A stretch of 64,000 nucleotides of DNA from Papiliotrema nemorosa (lineage: Eukaryota; Basidiomycota; Tremellomycetes; Tremellales; Rhynchogastremaceae): contig JASKOT010000002.1 in the NCBI GenBank assembly GCA_032158125.1, positions 1 through 64,000 of the forward strand. Reading direction: 5' to 3'. Positions within the stretch are counted from its first letter, which is position 1, and every line of letters starts with the position of its first letter. This document shows positions 10,501-22,047 of this stretch, one piece after another. Under the pieces are notes generated by a model, which searched no databases, was not told the origin of the DNA, and saw only the letters and a program-made list of their open reading frames with translations. Made by a program: the position numbers and the translations under genes.

Positions 10501-13500
10501 CGAATCAGGATGACACGACAGCCCAGACGGAAGAGGTGTGATGCCAAAATCGATGGGAAATTCCTCAAAGTTGGCCCATGATCGAGCTTTGCCGATGCCG
10601 GTGTCCAAGTGTTCTTGCATTGTCGTCTGCTTTAGCGGAGTACGAGGTGTCCGAGGCGTCTTCCTTGGCATCCATTTGCTATCTGTTGGGGTGTTTGATC
10701 GGTCGTCACCCTCAACGTCAAACGCAAATGGCTCGTGAGAGAAAATGACATGATCGTCCAAACGAATCGCAGGACGTTTCTCTTGTCTTGATCGACCCGT
10801 CGACTTTTTGCGTTTTCTGCTTTTCGGCTGGGGTGATCTTCTCCTATCCTCTGGGGGAAAGTCTAATCGCGATTGATACAACTCCCGTGGGGAGCTATTC
10901 TTCACAGCTTGACCGCGCCTCGCCATACCGAGAGGGGGACGAGATGGTCTCGCTCGTTTGAAAGGCCGGCGACTTTTGTGAACGATACTCTTCAATGCGG
11001 GGCGTCGACCAGCTATGATGGTTTCGAAATCGCCTTCATACAACCTCGCCAAGCTTTGAGCCCCTGCATTGTCCTCGTAGGCTTGCGAGGAGGAAGATTG
11101 CGAGTCGTCTGAGATCACATAGAGCTGCTGCTGGCGATGTCTCACCGGGGACGGGGACAAGCCCTGGGAGATTTCAACGATTGACGCCGTCGAGTCTGCG
11201 TCAGAGTCGACGAAATCAAACAATCCCTCTGGGTTGCCTTGACCTCGTCGCACAACGGCTCGACCTGGACGGACGGGACAGGGTTCCGCTCGATTTCCTC
11301 TCCGATGCTGGCGGTCCTTTTGTCGTTGCTTTTGCGCTGCTTCCTGCTCCAAGCGTCTGAGCATGAATGCTGGCATCATTCTTCGTGCAATCTTCTGCCG
11401 GCGGTCAACAGGTGTGCTGGAGCTGGAATCAGAATCAGGACTCTCCTCTCTCGCGAGTGAAAGGGCATCGGGAAGATCGTCGATGACGAAAGAGTCTCCG
11501 GTGTGCATGTTTGTCGCGGTCCCGAGAGCGTCGTGCGCAATTGGTGTTTTTTCGAACGGACTGTTCGTCGAGCTCCTCGACAAGGCGGGATCGCCCATGG
11601 GCATCAGGTCATCGGGAAGGTTGGGAGAATACTCTTGAAAGTGGTCATGACCAGAAAGCGGAGCATCCATGTCCTGCTGCATGTCCGCGGTCGCCGGAGT
11701 GTCAAGGCGTATGCATGATCGCACACTGGGCGAGCGGGGTCTAGCCGATACAAGGCGGACAGCCTGATTCTTCGTCTTGTAAGTCCTGATCTGCCCCGCA
11801 GCGAATTTCGCAGGTCGAGGGGCCTTGACCTTGGGCGGAGGGGTGATTGACTATCATCAGCCCCATCATTGATCTCAACTTACCCCACTGGAGTCAGACA
11901 ATGGCGTCGGATCGCCCCTGCCTTCCCGCATAAGCTTCTCAAACTGCCGTCTCTTCTTCGCTTCTTCCCTGTGTCTCTTATTTTCCTCCTTGACCAATCT
12001 CAACCTCGCCCGAGCAATCCTCTGTAATCTAGAAGCAGCACTGGGGTCATCCTCATCTGCCGGCGTGCCAAACTCTAAAAAGTATTCATCGAAATCTGCA
12101 TCCACGAGCTCCTTGGGCGCACGAGCCGGCTTGACGACTTGTGGAGGGGTGTTGCCAATGATAATTCTTTCCGAGTCTTCTTGAGGAGCTGCCGAGCTAG
12201 AAGAGGGTGGTCCTTCCGGCTCTCGGTCCTCATCAGAGGGAGATATCTCTCGAGCTCTCGCGACTGCGCGAGTACCATTCTTGAGTCCACTTCTCTTCAA
12301 TGCAGCTTCGTAAATTTGACGCTCTTTTGTATAAGGTTGCAGCTGCAATGTCGTTCGAGTACGAAATGTTCGAGCGGTCTGGAATCTCGCCAAAGCTGGA
12401 TCGACAGGAGGACGCGCAGGTGGGTCGGGTGGATGCGAAGCTAGAGGTTGTTGAGAAGCTTTTCGAGGAGTGTCCTGATTCATGCGTGTTGAGATTGGCG
12501 TACTTAGGACGTCCAGCGGATCTTGCGATGCGTCTTCAGGAGAACGTGATCGATGAGAGTGGCGCCAGTTTCGGACATTATGTGGTCCGATCTGCGCCTC
12601 GACAAGAGGCGACTCGGCGGGTTGGGTCGCATTTTGGGATAGGGCAATATCCTGACTAATGGATGGTAACGGGGACAGCAAGAGATGGGCTTGCTGAGAT
12701 GCCTCCGGACTACCCAGATCCGCCGCGACGGCTTGCAGACTTTGAGTCAGACCCGCATCGTCCACTCCAGGATTGATCCCCTGAACAGCCGCTGCATACT
12801 CGTCGAGTGGTATCGACCCATACGGCATGTGCCAATCGTCCTCCTCTTGGAGATGCTCGACAATAGGATCCGGCGAAGACGATATGGACACGAGGGAATC
12901 GTCGAGGGGGGGAGGTTCGTATTCCTTTGACTTTGGTGGGTCGGGTGACTTCAGGTCTTCCCTGACATCCGGTACGTCAATCGCCTCAGACGTCTTTCGA
13001 CCCCGTCGATGTGCCGCCGGTTCTTCCTGCCACTGATCATCCGATACGCCGTCCGCACTCATCGACAATGGGTCCTGCGGTGCAGGAGACCGCGAGATTG
13101 AGGTTCGCCCTCGAGGCCGCCTTCCAGATGAGACGAGTATCGGCCATATCCCATCTTGGTCCTCCTCATCATCCGCAAAGGAGCTTTCCGACCCTCCCAT
13201 CTGAATGTCTTCTCCATTGTCGCAGCTCGATCTCCTTGCGTAGACCTTTTTCGAGCGAGATCTGTCAAGAGGTAGCGTCACCGATGTGGGTGGAGATATT
13301 TGAGAAGCCCCGGTCTCCCGGTCTCGAGGGCTCGCATAGTCGTTAGGTAAGGCCGTCTAGCATGAGCGATATTCCAACTTTGGTCTCAATGCTCACAGAG
13401 GGCACCATGCCATACTCCATATCCTCCTCGTCGCTACCGCTCAGACCCCCCGGGGTACTTCCTCTGCTACCATTGTGTCTCCTCTCCTTCCACTCCTCGT

Positions 13501-13684
13501 ACTCTTCCACATCAGAAGGCGGGACGAGATCCCTCCCATCCCCTTTGTCGTCATGTTTCCATCCACTGGGCCCTGCTTGGCCCGTTTTCCTGGCGATCCT
13601 TCGAGACTTTCGGTGCTGCTCTTGGCTAGAATCGGAACTCTGTGTCGCAACTCGACGCTGTGTGGCCGGCCGGTCCATCTCCAT
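7506..13684 (-). CDS. MMS22: Mus7/MMS22-like replication-fork repair protein
   Basis: Very large protein (about 2,000 residues). Mus7/Mms22 proteins work with the Rtt101-Mms1 cullin ligase to repair stalled replication forks. The N-terminal third is disordered, acidic and Ser/Pro-rich. The C-terminal two thirds are helical with blocks such as VSAYGVELRDDMASAAI, LPWLLVNSRKWVTFDHAD followed by RQICIRGLMYLAVACRHH, and a final YHQFAVATATDLV with PGLKHFA, the pattern I associate with this family. Three joins are inferred: an intron after MVPS near 13396 (acceptor near 13325), one at about 11843-11876 leading into ITPPPKVKAPRPAKFA, and one after INNEK near 7680 with donor GTCTGC and acceptor GATGCAG, which replaces an early stop by 19 conserved-looking codons and more, ending at 7506. 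The identification is from pattern memory; another large helical scaffold is possible. Confidence 0.6.
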
Positions 13685-14014
13685 GTACTGCCTTGAGCGC
13701 TCGGGAAGACCGACAATCGACTCAACGTAACATGTCGTGTTCCATGGTCAAGTCTACATGAAATCCGGATCCAGAGAGAAGATGAGACGTCTAGATTTTT
13801 GGGCGCGTCCTTTGAAGGGAACGCGTCACGGTGGTGGGTGGGTGGCAAAATCAACCCAAAGCTCGGGTTGCATGACTTTGTCTATCTACTATGGGATCAA
13901 GTCTAGGCTTGTCGCGGAGTCATACAGGTTGTTCTGCAGCATTGGACCATGAACTCAATCTGAGAGGTCTTCTATTCGAGGCAGCATCTATCGATCAGTC
14001 ATGTCCCTATAGCG
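13685..14014. other. Intergenic, no gene seen
   Basis: A 330-bp gap between the 5' end of the MMS22-like gene and the 3' end of the next minus-strand gene. It must hold the MMS22-like promoter. I see no TATA box or repeat worth naming. Confidence 0.5.
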
Positions 14015-17000
14015 TCAGACCACAACTCGCCATCTCAACACACTGCCGCTTCGACGTGGCCCGAGAGGAGTAGTATTTGAACTGGTCACATGTGGTCGCG
14101 GCGCCGAGGGGGCGCTGTTGCCTGCTCGATCGCTTCGCGTAGTAGATCTAGCAAAGTGAGGCTTCCTGTAGCTGGTGCTAGCGGAAGCCAGATGGGGAGG
14201 AAGGTCCCGACCGGTCGATGCTACAGAGGTAGCTCTTGGCGTGAGAGAGCACACGCTTCTAGCCTGATCGGTGGAATGGGCAGTCTCATCGTCCGCAGGA
14301 AGAACAACCGTCGGTAGTTCGACGAATCGCTTGGCTGAATGTGGCAGTTGCGGATGTTCTTCGTCCTCACTTTCCGCGCTGCCAGCAAGAGACCGATTGT
14401 CGCCTGGCCTGGCAACGATTGCTAAAATTTCTCGTGGACCATCGTCACGATCCAAGTGGACGTTATAGTCGCTGAAACGCGACGCAGATGGCTCAATGTC
14501 ATCCTGCAGTATCGACGACTCGCCCTCCTGCACCGACTGCGCCTCGATAGTTTTGCACGAAGCGTAATAACGGTCGAGAAGGCTTCCGCCGGATGGCGGC
14601 TGTTCCCGACGGGATGACTGGTAGGAGACCTCTGATAAGATGGAGGCTTCTGAGCGGCTCCCTCCTGTGGTCTGGATGGGAATGGCTCTGACTTGGCGCC
14701 AGGGCGGTGCGGACTGAACAGGTGTTCTTGAAGGACCCGTGGAAGACTGTCTCAGGACTTCCTCAGCCTTGGGAGTGGATCCGTGACTTCGGTCGGAAGA
14801 TGGCCGAAATTCCGGGATGGAAGCGGTCGGGCTTCTTCCGGTGTTGGAAGCTACCTCTTGATGCCTGGAGAACAGGCTGGAAGGGAGGGCTGATCGACGC
14901 CTCGACATTGCCTCGGTCAAATCCTCCCATTCGACTTCCGTCGATGGATAGAGTTCCCGGAAAGGATATACCCTTTCGGGTCCCAAGTGTTGTGTCCATC
15001 GGTCGTCCCTGGTCCTATCGAGGACAGCCCGGGTCTTTAAGTCTTGCCGTGGGTACCGACTTTGATACTCGTCCAGGATCGCAGTGTATCGCTGGGACTG
15101 GGAACATGAGATTCACGCAATCTGCTCTTCCTCGCCACTTACTGGTCCTCCTATGATGACTGACCGAAAGCTAGGAGACAAAAGCACTTCCTCGAGTCGT
15201 GCTAAGGTCAGTGTCGTATGTGAGGCGTTCGATCGGTTGATTCACCTTTCAGTTTCTCCTCGACATGGTCATCAGACACGTCGATGACGAGCGTATCCTT
15301 GGCTTCTTCGCTGAAGCCATCAAGGAAGCTGTAGAATGTGTTCCTATTCTCGATGATACTATTCTCCACCATGAGTCATGCGCATATCGACATGCTCACT
15401 TCGATCAAGCCGTCCGCGACCCCACACTGGCATCAGCAGCCGTTTCGAGTTGTCTGCTCACAAGGTCAAGGACAAGAGAAGTGATTACCGAGACGTCTGA
15501 TGTGCCACCGGACTCCAGTTGAGTCAGGGACACCACCCTTCTTTTCACGCTTTGGGCGGTCTGACGACCTGTTGTCAGGTATGCCTCGACTTCGAGGTGT
15601 CAAGGCACCTCCGTTATAACCCAGCTGGATCAGTGTGGTGTCGAACTGTGAATGTCGGCTTTCACTCTGAGGGAGATATTACCATTCTTGCTTCCCCATG
15701 AAGCAACACGGCTACCCGATATCTCTCCTTCTGCTCATCAGCGGCATCCCGTATGATGCAACCGAATCGTACCGCCACTCGCAATTCTGCGAGGGATTCC
15801 GAGAGCTCATCCTTGTCCGACTTGATTTGCAGCAGAGAGGTCGTCACGACGTCGAGTCGACGTTCCAGTCCCGCCTTCTCCAGTACTGTCTGCTCTAATT
15901 GAGCTCGCACTTGTTGGACCTTCTCGTCATTGCCTGTCAGCTGCAGTGACGATCCCTCTGCTGATTCTCCTTCCAGCGCTTTGCCACTAAGGATTAGCCA
16001 GTTTGCGTAGACCATTACAGACCTTTGCGACTGGGATCCCCGCAGATTCCGTTCCAGCACCTTCAACAGCTGCGTCATGCCCTCTGTGAAAGCTTGCATC
16101 GGGGGTTTGAACCCTTCTTGTGGCTCACCGGGAGAGTATCCCCGCTCTGAAGGGCTACTCGCTGAAGAAACTTTCCCATCATGATCACTGGAACCCCCAT
16201 GCTCATGTGATGGCGGGTCTCCCGGTGGCTTTGGGGCAAGGCCTTCTGACAATTCGATCACGGTCCTATCTGATGCTCTGCGAGCCTCTTCCGTCACTGG
16301 CGATCTTGATGGTACAACTGGATCCTTAGTGGAGCCTCTTTCGGGCGTCTCGCCGCGAGCAAGGTCGAGGCGCGGTGATCCGCTGACAGCTGGATCTACA
16401 CCAGCTTTACGAGGGACCGGGCGGGCACCTCGGAGCTCCCAGTCCTGCGACGGGCCGGGAGAGTAGAACTGGCGATCCCCTAGGCGATTGGCAATCAGGA
16501 CATTCCCGTCAAAGGTATGTTGTGGCGGTTCCACAGGGGCCTTGTCGGCCTTGTAAATCGGACCCCAACTTTCTTCGATATCATACAGGAAAGGCTGATG
16601 CTCCAGCTTTTCCCTGTGCCAGAACCTCGGATCAGGTGGTGTGACGGGTCGTGAGTATATCCTGGGTGACTGGGAGACTGGAGGTGGAGTGTCTGGAGGA
16701 AGCGCCGTGAGCGAATCGCCGGGGTAGAAAGACAGAGGAGCGGTGTTTCGGATGTCGAGTCGACGAGAAATGAACGCAGTAGCGTTGGGATTGAGCTTGA
16801 CACCCGAGTCATCCGTAAGGGATGAGACGGGAGGATCTGTGTTCGATCTTGTGGAATGTTGAGAAAGTTGTCTTGTCGATAATGCCGTTTCCGACGGTGG
16901 GCTCAGTGGAAGCTCGATGGTGGCAGGGTCTGGCGAGACCAGTGGACGAGGTACCAACATCGTCTGCCATCCCAAAGCCTGATGGTCGATCAGCTTGACA

Positions 17001-17393
17001 CTGTGGTGTCTTGATGTAGGAGGGGGCGTGGGATCGGACAAGTCGATAAGAGAGAAGATGTGAGTCGTGGACGGGTCGGTTCGTTGTAGCGACATTGCGT
17101 TTGGCAGATCAAAGCCCTAGACCTCGTGCTGTAGAAGAGTTGGCATCAGTGGGCGTACAAGAGGTCAGCCGGTTATTGAAGAAACGTACAACGGTGACCA
17201 CTTGGCCCGAGGAACGAGCGGTCTGTCTGAAGGACGTGCCAGTTTCGAGCTCGAAAATGCTGTGTGCCGAGGGGGTCCGAATGAAACTCGTTAATAGGAA
17301 GTCGTTCTCGTAGACACCATCACAAGCATTGTTGGGTAAGACTGTCAGAAAGAGTGAGGAGAAGGAAAAGAAGGTGTTCTCAGTAGGGCGCAT
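14015..17393 (-). CDS. Unknown large disordered/coiled-coil protein
   Basis: One gene rebuilt from about nine exons, roughly 950 residues; I do not recognise it. The first exon (ATG 17391-17393) gives a compact block NNACDGVYENDFLLTSFIRT then IFELETGTSF and GQVVTV. An intron ending GGTCTAG joins it in frame to GFDLPNAMSLQRTDPSTTH. A long Pro/Ser-rich region follows, then a coiled coil (about LTGNDEKVQQVRAQLEQTVL through KSDKDELSESLAELR). Short exons continue it: LIQLGYNGG, RQTAQSVKRRVVSLTQLESG, NSIIENRNTFYSFLDGFSEE, RLEEVLLSPSFRSVIIGGP, SQRYTAILDEYQSRYPRQD. The tail is Ser/Arg-rich. The small-exon region reads like a conserved helical domain, so this is probably not a random frame. A 36-nt candidate intron (GTCTGT to CTTAG, near 16010) is also open in frame. 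Function unknown; cytoskeletal or polarity scaffold is one possibility. Confidence 0.6.
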
Positions 17394-17739
17394 CAACCCC
17401 TTTCTCCCCTCTGATGATGCACAGACCACCGCGCAACACGTTTCACTTGTCAATTCATCTGCAGTCTTCGTTCATTACCATGCATGAGTGTATGTACAGG
17501 GTCGAACGTTGGGCGTTCAACATCTTCGCCGATTGATCCAGCCCTACAGTCGACATGGGAGTTCGTTTCTCTCCGGATAGAAAGACTCGTTTGAATGATA
17601 CATTATGAGAAGGAACGTAAAAGCGCAGAAAATCGTGTCGGTTTCACACCGCGTGGAACGGCCGACGATGACGTGTCAAGGCATTATACGAGAGATACAG
17701 GGCACCAAATGGTAGAGATCGCGACGAGCACGACTAATC
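17394..17739. other. Intergenic, no gene seen
   Basis: A gap of 346 bp between the start of the coiled-coil gene and the stop of the HSP20-like gene, both on the minus strand. Short frames are present, but none has an ATG start with a plausible product. Confidence 0.5.
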
Positions 17740-19401
17740 TTATTGCGTGACGGCTGGAGGTCGGGGATAGGTCGCAAGGCCAGGACTCGTCATGGGGGCG
17801 TTGGAGACCGAGGGAGCAGACCATGAGGACACTCCGGTCCGACTGGAACGATTTGAAGCATGAGGAGTTCGTTTGACTGGATGATGAGCATACACACAAT
17901 AGCACAGCGGGAACGTACCTGTGACTCGGAGTTCGTGACCCTTGAAAGTCGCAGAGATTGCGCTCTTGTTGACATCCTCACCGAGCAGCACATTCCACTG
18001 GGCATGATCTAACAGTCAGCTCAAAGCCTTTCGTCAACAGTCGGTACACATACCTCCTTCGTCCCAAAGATCTGCGACAATCTGGACTGTTCTGTCCCCC
18101 TTCATAGAGATCGTGATGTCATTGATGCTACACTTAGCGGTCCGATCCACCATGGCCGCAAGAGACTCACGAAAAACCAGGAAGCCAAGCCATAATGTTG
18201 TACTCATTTGGCGTTGTCTTGACTGCAATCCTCCCTTCCGCCCCCTTGAGAATCTCCTGCACCGCATCAGGTTCCGCTTGATCAAACAGCTCTGGATCAA
18301 AGTCGATATCCGGTCGCTCTTGACCCTGACTGAAAGACCAAGCTCTTCCCGAAATCTTGTTGGTGAATCGTGGGGGGTGTGCCCATCTCGGGGCGGGAGG
18401 TCCGCCCTTTTGCGAAACCGACGCCATCGAGTCGCTGCTGGTACCCGATGACAGGCTGTTGCTATCGGTAGCATCCATGGAAGATCGATTTGGGGACGCT
18501 CGCCTGCCACCTTGACGTGCGGATCCAGGATAGTGCGCTGGAGGCGACATTGGAGCTGATATCCTGCATCCAGTCGCGGTCGATTGGGCGACAACACGTT
18601 GAGAGGGTGAGTCGCCTTGTTGTCTGTGCATTGGCGGCCGGGTCGCCGAGTCGAGAAGATCTCCGAGCGGCGGAAAAGCGCTGTTGAGCTGTCCTCGAGA
18701 AGCATCAAGGCTGTTGAATCGGCGTCGCAAGGGAAAGCAAGGTCGAGATAGATGGAGAGAAGAAGGGCGAGGCATGGGAGATAGACGATGGTCAGCGTTA
18801 TGATTCCACTACAAAGAGTGGGATCCATCTTCGAAAGACAGCCTTGACAACCAGACGCTTGACGTCACGTTGGGAAAGGATGAAAGGATCACCCGTGGGT
18901 CGGGGGAGGGGAGAGGTTAACTCACCTCGCGTATTTTCGACGCACAGTCGCTTCGTTCTTTACCGTCTGATTCCAAGATTCCCCCTCGATGCCACCCTCT
19001 TCGAATGCCTGGCTTCTAGGCGAGTGGCTTCTTGGCCATGCAGGTTGAGGCATCTCCTGTCGAGGGGTGACACCACCTTTTGAAGGGGCGGTGCTTGTCG
19101 CTGAACTGGCGGGAGAGGCAGTACCATTGCGGGACAAAAAGTAGTTGTTAAAGTGGTCCGAGCCAGGTGTCGTGACTTCGTGAGGGGAAGAAGTATCCAA
19201 AGAGTCGGATGACGACACGCCATGCTGGAGCGAGGTGGACGATGGGTAATTGTCCTTGTCACCATCTGGGGGTTTGAAGACGCCCTCGCCGCTACTTGAC
19301 CAACTGCTCGTGCTTCCCGCGCTCATTCGCCTGTCTCCCTCCAGCGGCGGCTCGCTGCTCCTTCGCACCGAGAGAAGGTCGTACCCGGCCGAGTCGAACA
19401 T
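17740..19401 (-). CDS. HSP20-like (alpha-crystallin fold) protein with long disordered N-terminus
   Basis: About 460 residues. The N-terminal two thirds are Ser/Pro-rich and disordered (SAGYDLLSVRRSSEPPLEG near the start). A C-terminal small-heat-shock-like beta-sandwich follows: NEYNIMAWLPGFS, INDITISMKGDRTVQIVADL, WDEGDHAQWNVLLGED, KSAISATFKGHELRVTV. Family members act as chaperones or use the fold as a protein-binding module. Introns: one after KYAR near 18922; one at 18829-18720 (GTAGTG donor) joining SFEDGSHS to FLDASRGQL; then after GFS, after DEG and after RVT. The last acceptor must be CATCCAG so that the product ends RPPAVTQ at 17740. The start is set at ATG 19399-19401, where a conserved-looking MFDSAGYD begins; an in-frame ATG at about 19522 is the alternative. 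Confidence 0.7.
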
Positions 19402-20683
19402 GGAGGAGCAAGTGGACGACGAATGAGAGGAAGAGGGAGATGGTGTTGAATATATACGTGAAAGAGAAGAAGATGTAGTAGTACAGCCTGTTCTGTCGAG
19501 ATGAACAGGCGGTTGATGCATCGTCTGATGGCAAGGGGTGATCAGGGTTGTGAGGGGGCGGGGCAAACAATGACGGGGATGTTCAAGAGCTGTCGGGTCG
19601 GGACGGAGAGATGCACAACAAGGGACCTATGGACCCAATCTGGTGATCTGAGAATGGTCGGTACGGTGAAAAGGTCCCAAAGGATGGGGTGAAAACACGA
19701 CGACCGAGTCGTGTGGGAGGGGAGGGTTTCCAGAGGTGATCCGTGTGGGGCCGTAGAGGGTGGAGGGCTCGATCGCGGTGCGGTGAGTGGTTGAGCACGG
19801 TTGATGAGCCCACCAATGTGGCTATGGAGAAGAATGGGCTGCTCGAGTGAAGAGAGATGGATAAAGGTGTTGGGATGTTGTGAAGAGTGACAATAGGTGA
19901 TTGCAGGGAGGTTGTGCGGGGTGGAGCCAAAAGTCACCCGAAAATGAACAAAGCGCCCAGTCGATGGTGCGTCTGACCAGTCGCGCTCCCTTGTCGTCAA
20001 GTTTCCAACTCTATAGATCTCCGAGCAAGCACACAAGCAAGATGATATTCACACAAGTAACAAGGTCGACCACGATGCAATAGGATCCCGTGCGAAAATT
20101 GGATGACAAGGGATGCACCCATTCATAGGCAGAGGAGCAGATATTTTCAACCTAGCAGGATGCCTCATTCCCTGCACGCCAACTCGGAGTTTAGCTTCTT
20201 CCTCCTCTCTAGCCTTGCCCTTGTTTCCCTGGCAATAATCAATCAAGTTTTCAAAGTTACTCCTCGCTGCCGCTGGAATCCCTTGGCGCTCATTGAGAGG
20301 TCTCTTCATCTTGACCCAGCCTTGTCTTTGCATCTTTGATGATATATATTTGCGGCAATGGAAGAAGCATATCCCCTCACAGCCATCGTAGTATACCCTG
20401 GTTGGGATAGTCACCTCCCCTTCACCCTCGCTACCACTTGGCCTCCTACTCGTCCTCTCAAAAGAGAGTAGTGTTTCAGGGGCAACCTCTACTCGATGAT
20501 GTCACACTTTTTCCACCAAACCCCCTGAACTCAAAACACGGCCGTCTAGTCCGAACAGCTCGGAGAATCGGATTTTGAACGAGAGGTACCCATTTTGCTT
20601 CCGCTCTCACCTTGGAGCCCCATGATGGTCATGGCAATAGCATCCTCTCGGAGCTTCTCATCCTCAGCAAGGGAACAACAATC
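19402..20683. other. Divergent intergenic region, possibly one small gene
   Basis: A 1.28-kb gap between the divergent HSP20-like and OTU1 genes. A minus-strand frame at 20049-20414 includes two ATGs and a charged segment (MKRPLNERQGIPAAARSNF, then a KAREEEEAKLR helix), which could be a small unknown protein, but no splice or promoter evidence supports it. GATATATAT at about 20339 is AT-rich enough to serve as a TATA box. Otherwise the region is simple Ser/Pro-coding-like sequence with no clear gene. Confidence 0.4.
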
Positions 20684-21982
20684 ATGGTCACTGTGAGTAC
20701 ATCCTTCAGGAGTATAGACTCACACGAAAGGTGCGCTTACGCCATCCTCGAGGTGTCACCACCCTTGACCTGGATCCCGAGACACAAACAATAGACGATC
20801 TCAAAGTCCTCATCTTTTCAACAACGGAGATTCCTCCAGCCGAACAAGAGAGTGAGAACTCCAAAGTGGCCTATCACTGAAGCTAGTCAAATATAGCTAT
20901 CCACCGAAGCCTCTGCCATCGATAGAGGGTACGTTGTCCAGCATACCCATCACACGAGGCGAACAAATCATTGTCACTTCTGTACCGTCGACCGCGCCTC
21001 TCGAGCCTGCCCCGGAATCTCTCCCCACTCCAGCACCATCAGTAAAGCCACTCAACAATGCGATATCAGCTCCTACTCCACCCAGGTCCCACACACCGCT
21101 CAACACCGCCGACAGGTCCTCGGAAGGCGTCGAGAGCGTTGCAATGCCCGGGAGAGACGCCGGTTTCTTGCAGCTGAGAAAGGTCCCCGATGACAACTCG
21201 TGTCTTTTCAGCGCTCTGAGCATCGTATTTGAGGGCGGAATTGAGGGCATTCAAAGCTTAAGAAAGAGTGAGAACACACATTAGAAGCAGCTGACCCCAG
21301 TCGTGGCTGAGGCAATCGCAAAAGATGCGGAGAATTACCCAGATGTCGTACTCGGGTGAGCAGGTCTGGAGTTTTCTCTCACGCTAATGGTCAGACAATC
21401 AAGGCAAAGCTACATGGAAAGGATACAAAAACCCGAGACGTGGGGCGGAGCTATAGGTGAGAAAAGACGGCAAGCATGAGCTTAACAGGCAGAACTCGCA
21501 ATCTTCTCTAAACAGTAGATCCCTCGACCCTTCGGGGCTGACCTATAGTTACAAGACGGAGATTTCCTCCTTTGATGTGCAAACAGGTCGGTGTGACCGA
21601 TTCGGCCAAGACGAATACGATTCGCGTTGCGTATTGGTCTACTCTGGGATCCGTACGCACTGCCTGACAGCGTGAGAAGACAGCTCAATGTCAGACTACG
21701 ACGCTGTCTCACTCTCACCCATGGCCGAAGCACCACCATCATTCCACACGACCGTCTTCCCCGTCGAAGACCAGACGATCCTATTGACGGCGGAAAAGCT
21801 GATTGCCCAATTGAGAGCCAAGCATTACTATACCGATACCGCGACATTCGACTTGAGATGCGGCAGATGCGGTGTGGGCTTGGTTGGCGAAAAGGGCGCT
21901 AGAGAACATGCGATGCAAACTGGTCGTGAGTGGAAAGGAAGCACGCGAGCTGACGTGAGATGTCGACTTTGGAGAGTACTAG
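20684..21982 (+). CDS. OTU1: Ubiquitin thioesterase OTU1 (YOD1)
   Basis: Deubiquitinase of the OTU family that works with Cdc48/p97 in ER-associated degradation. The first exon encodes only MVT; an intron leads to a UBX-like domain (VRLRHPRGVTTLDLDPETQT, then DDLKVLIFSTTEIPP). A Pro-rich linker precedes the OTU domain with the catalytic block KVPDDNSCLFSALS (Asp and Cys), then YMERIQKPETWGGAIELAIF, FDVQTGRCDRFGQ and the catalytic His in HYDAV. The C-terminus has the family C2H2 finger (CGRCGVGLVGEKGAREH...H) and ends HVDFGEY. Seven or eight short introns are required. One splits the catalytic-His codon (C|AC), another the last zinc-ligand His codon (C|AT); stop TAG at 21980-21982. Length and domain order match known OTU1. 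Confidence 0.93.
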
Positions 21983-22047
21983 GGAAGTTAGGGCGGCCTG
22001 GCTCAATCGGTCGCTTGGAAGTCTTGATGCCATTGCATATGTCTAGT

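Noticed and set aside
9803..10513. Long plus-strand open frame (about 236 codons) opposite the MMS22-like gene
   Set aside because: It mirrors the coding strand of a 1,350-codon minus-strand frame with coherent helical sequence; its own product is Ser/Arg-rich noise with no start context.
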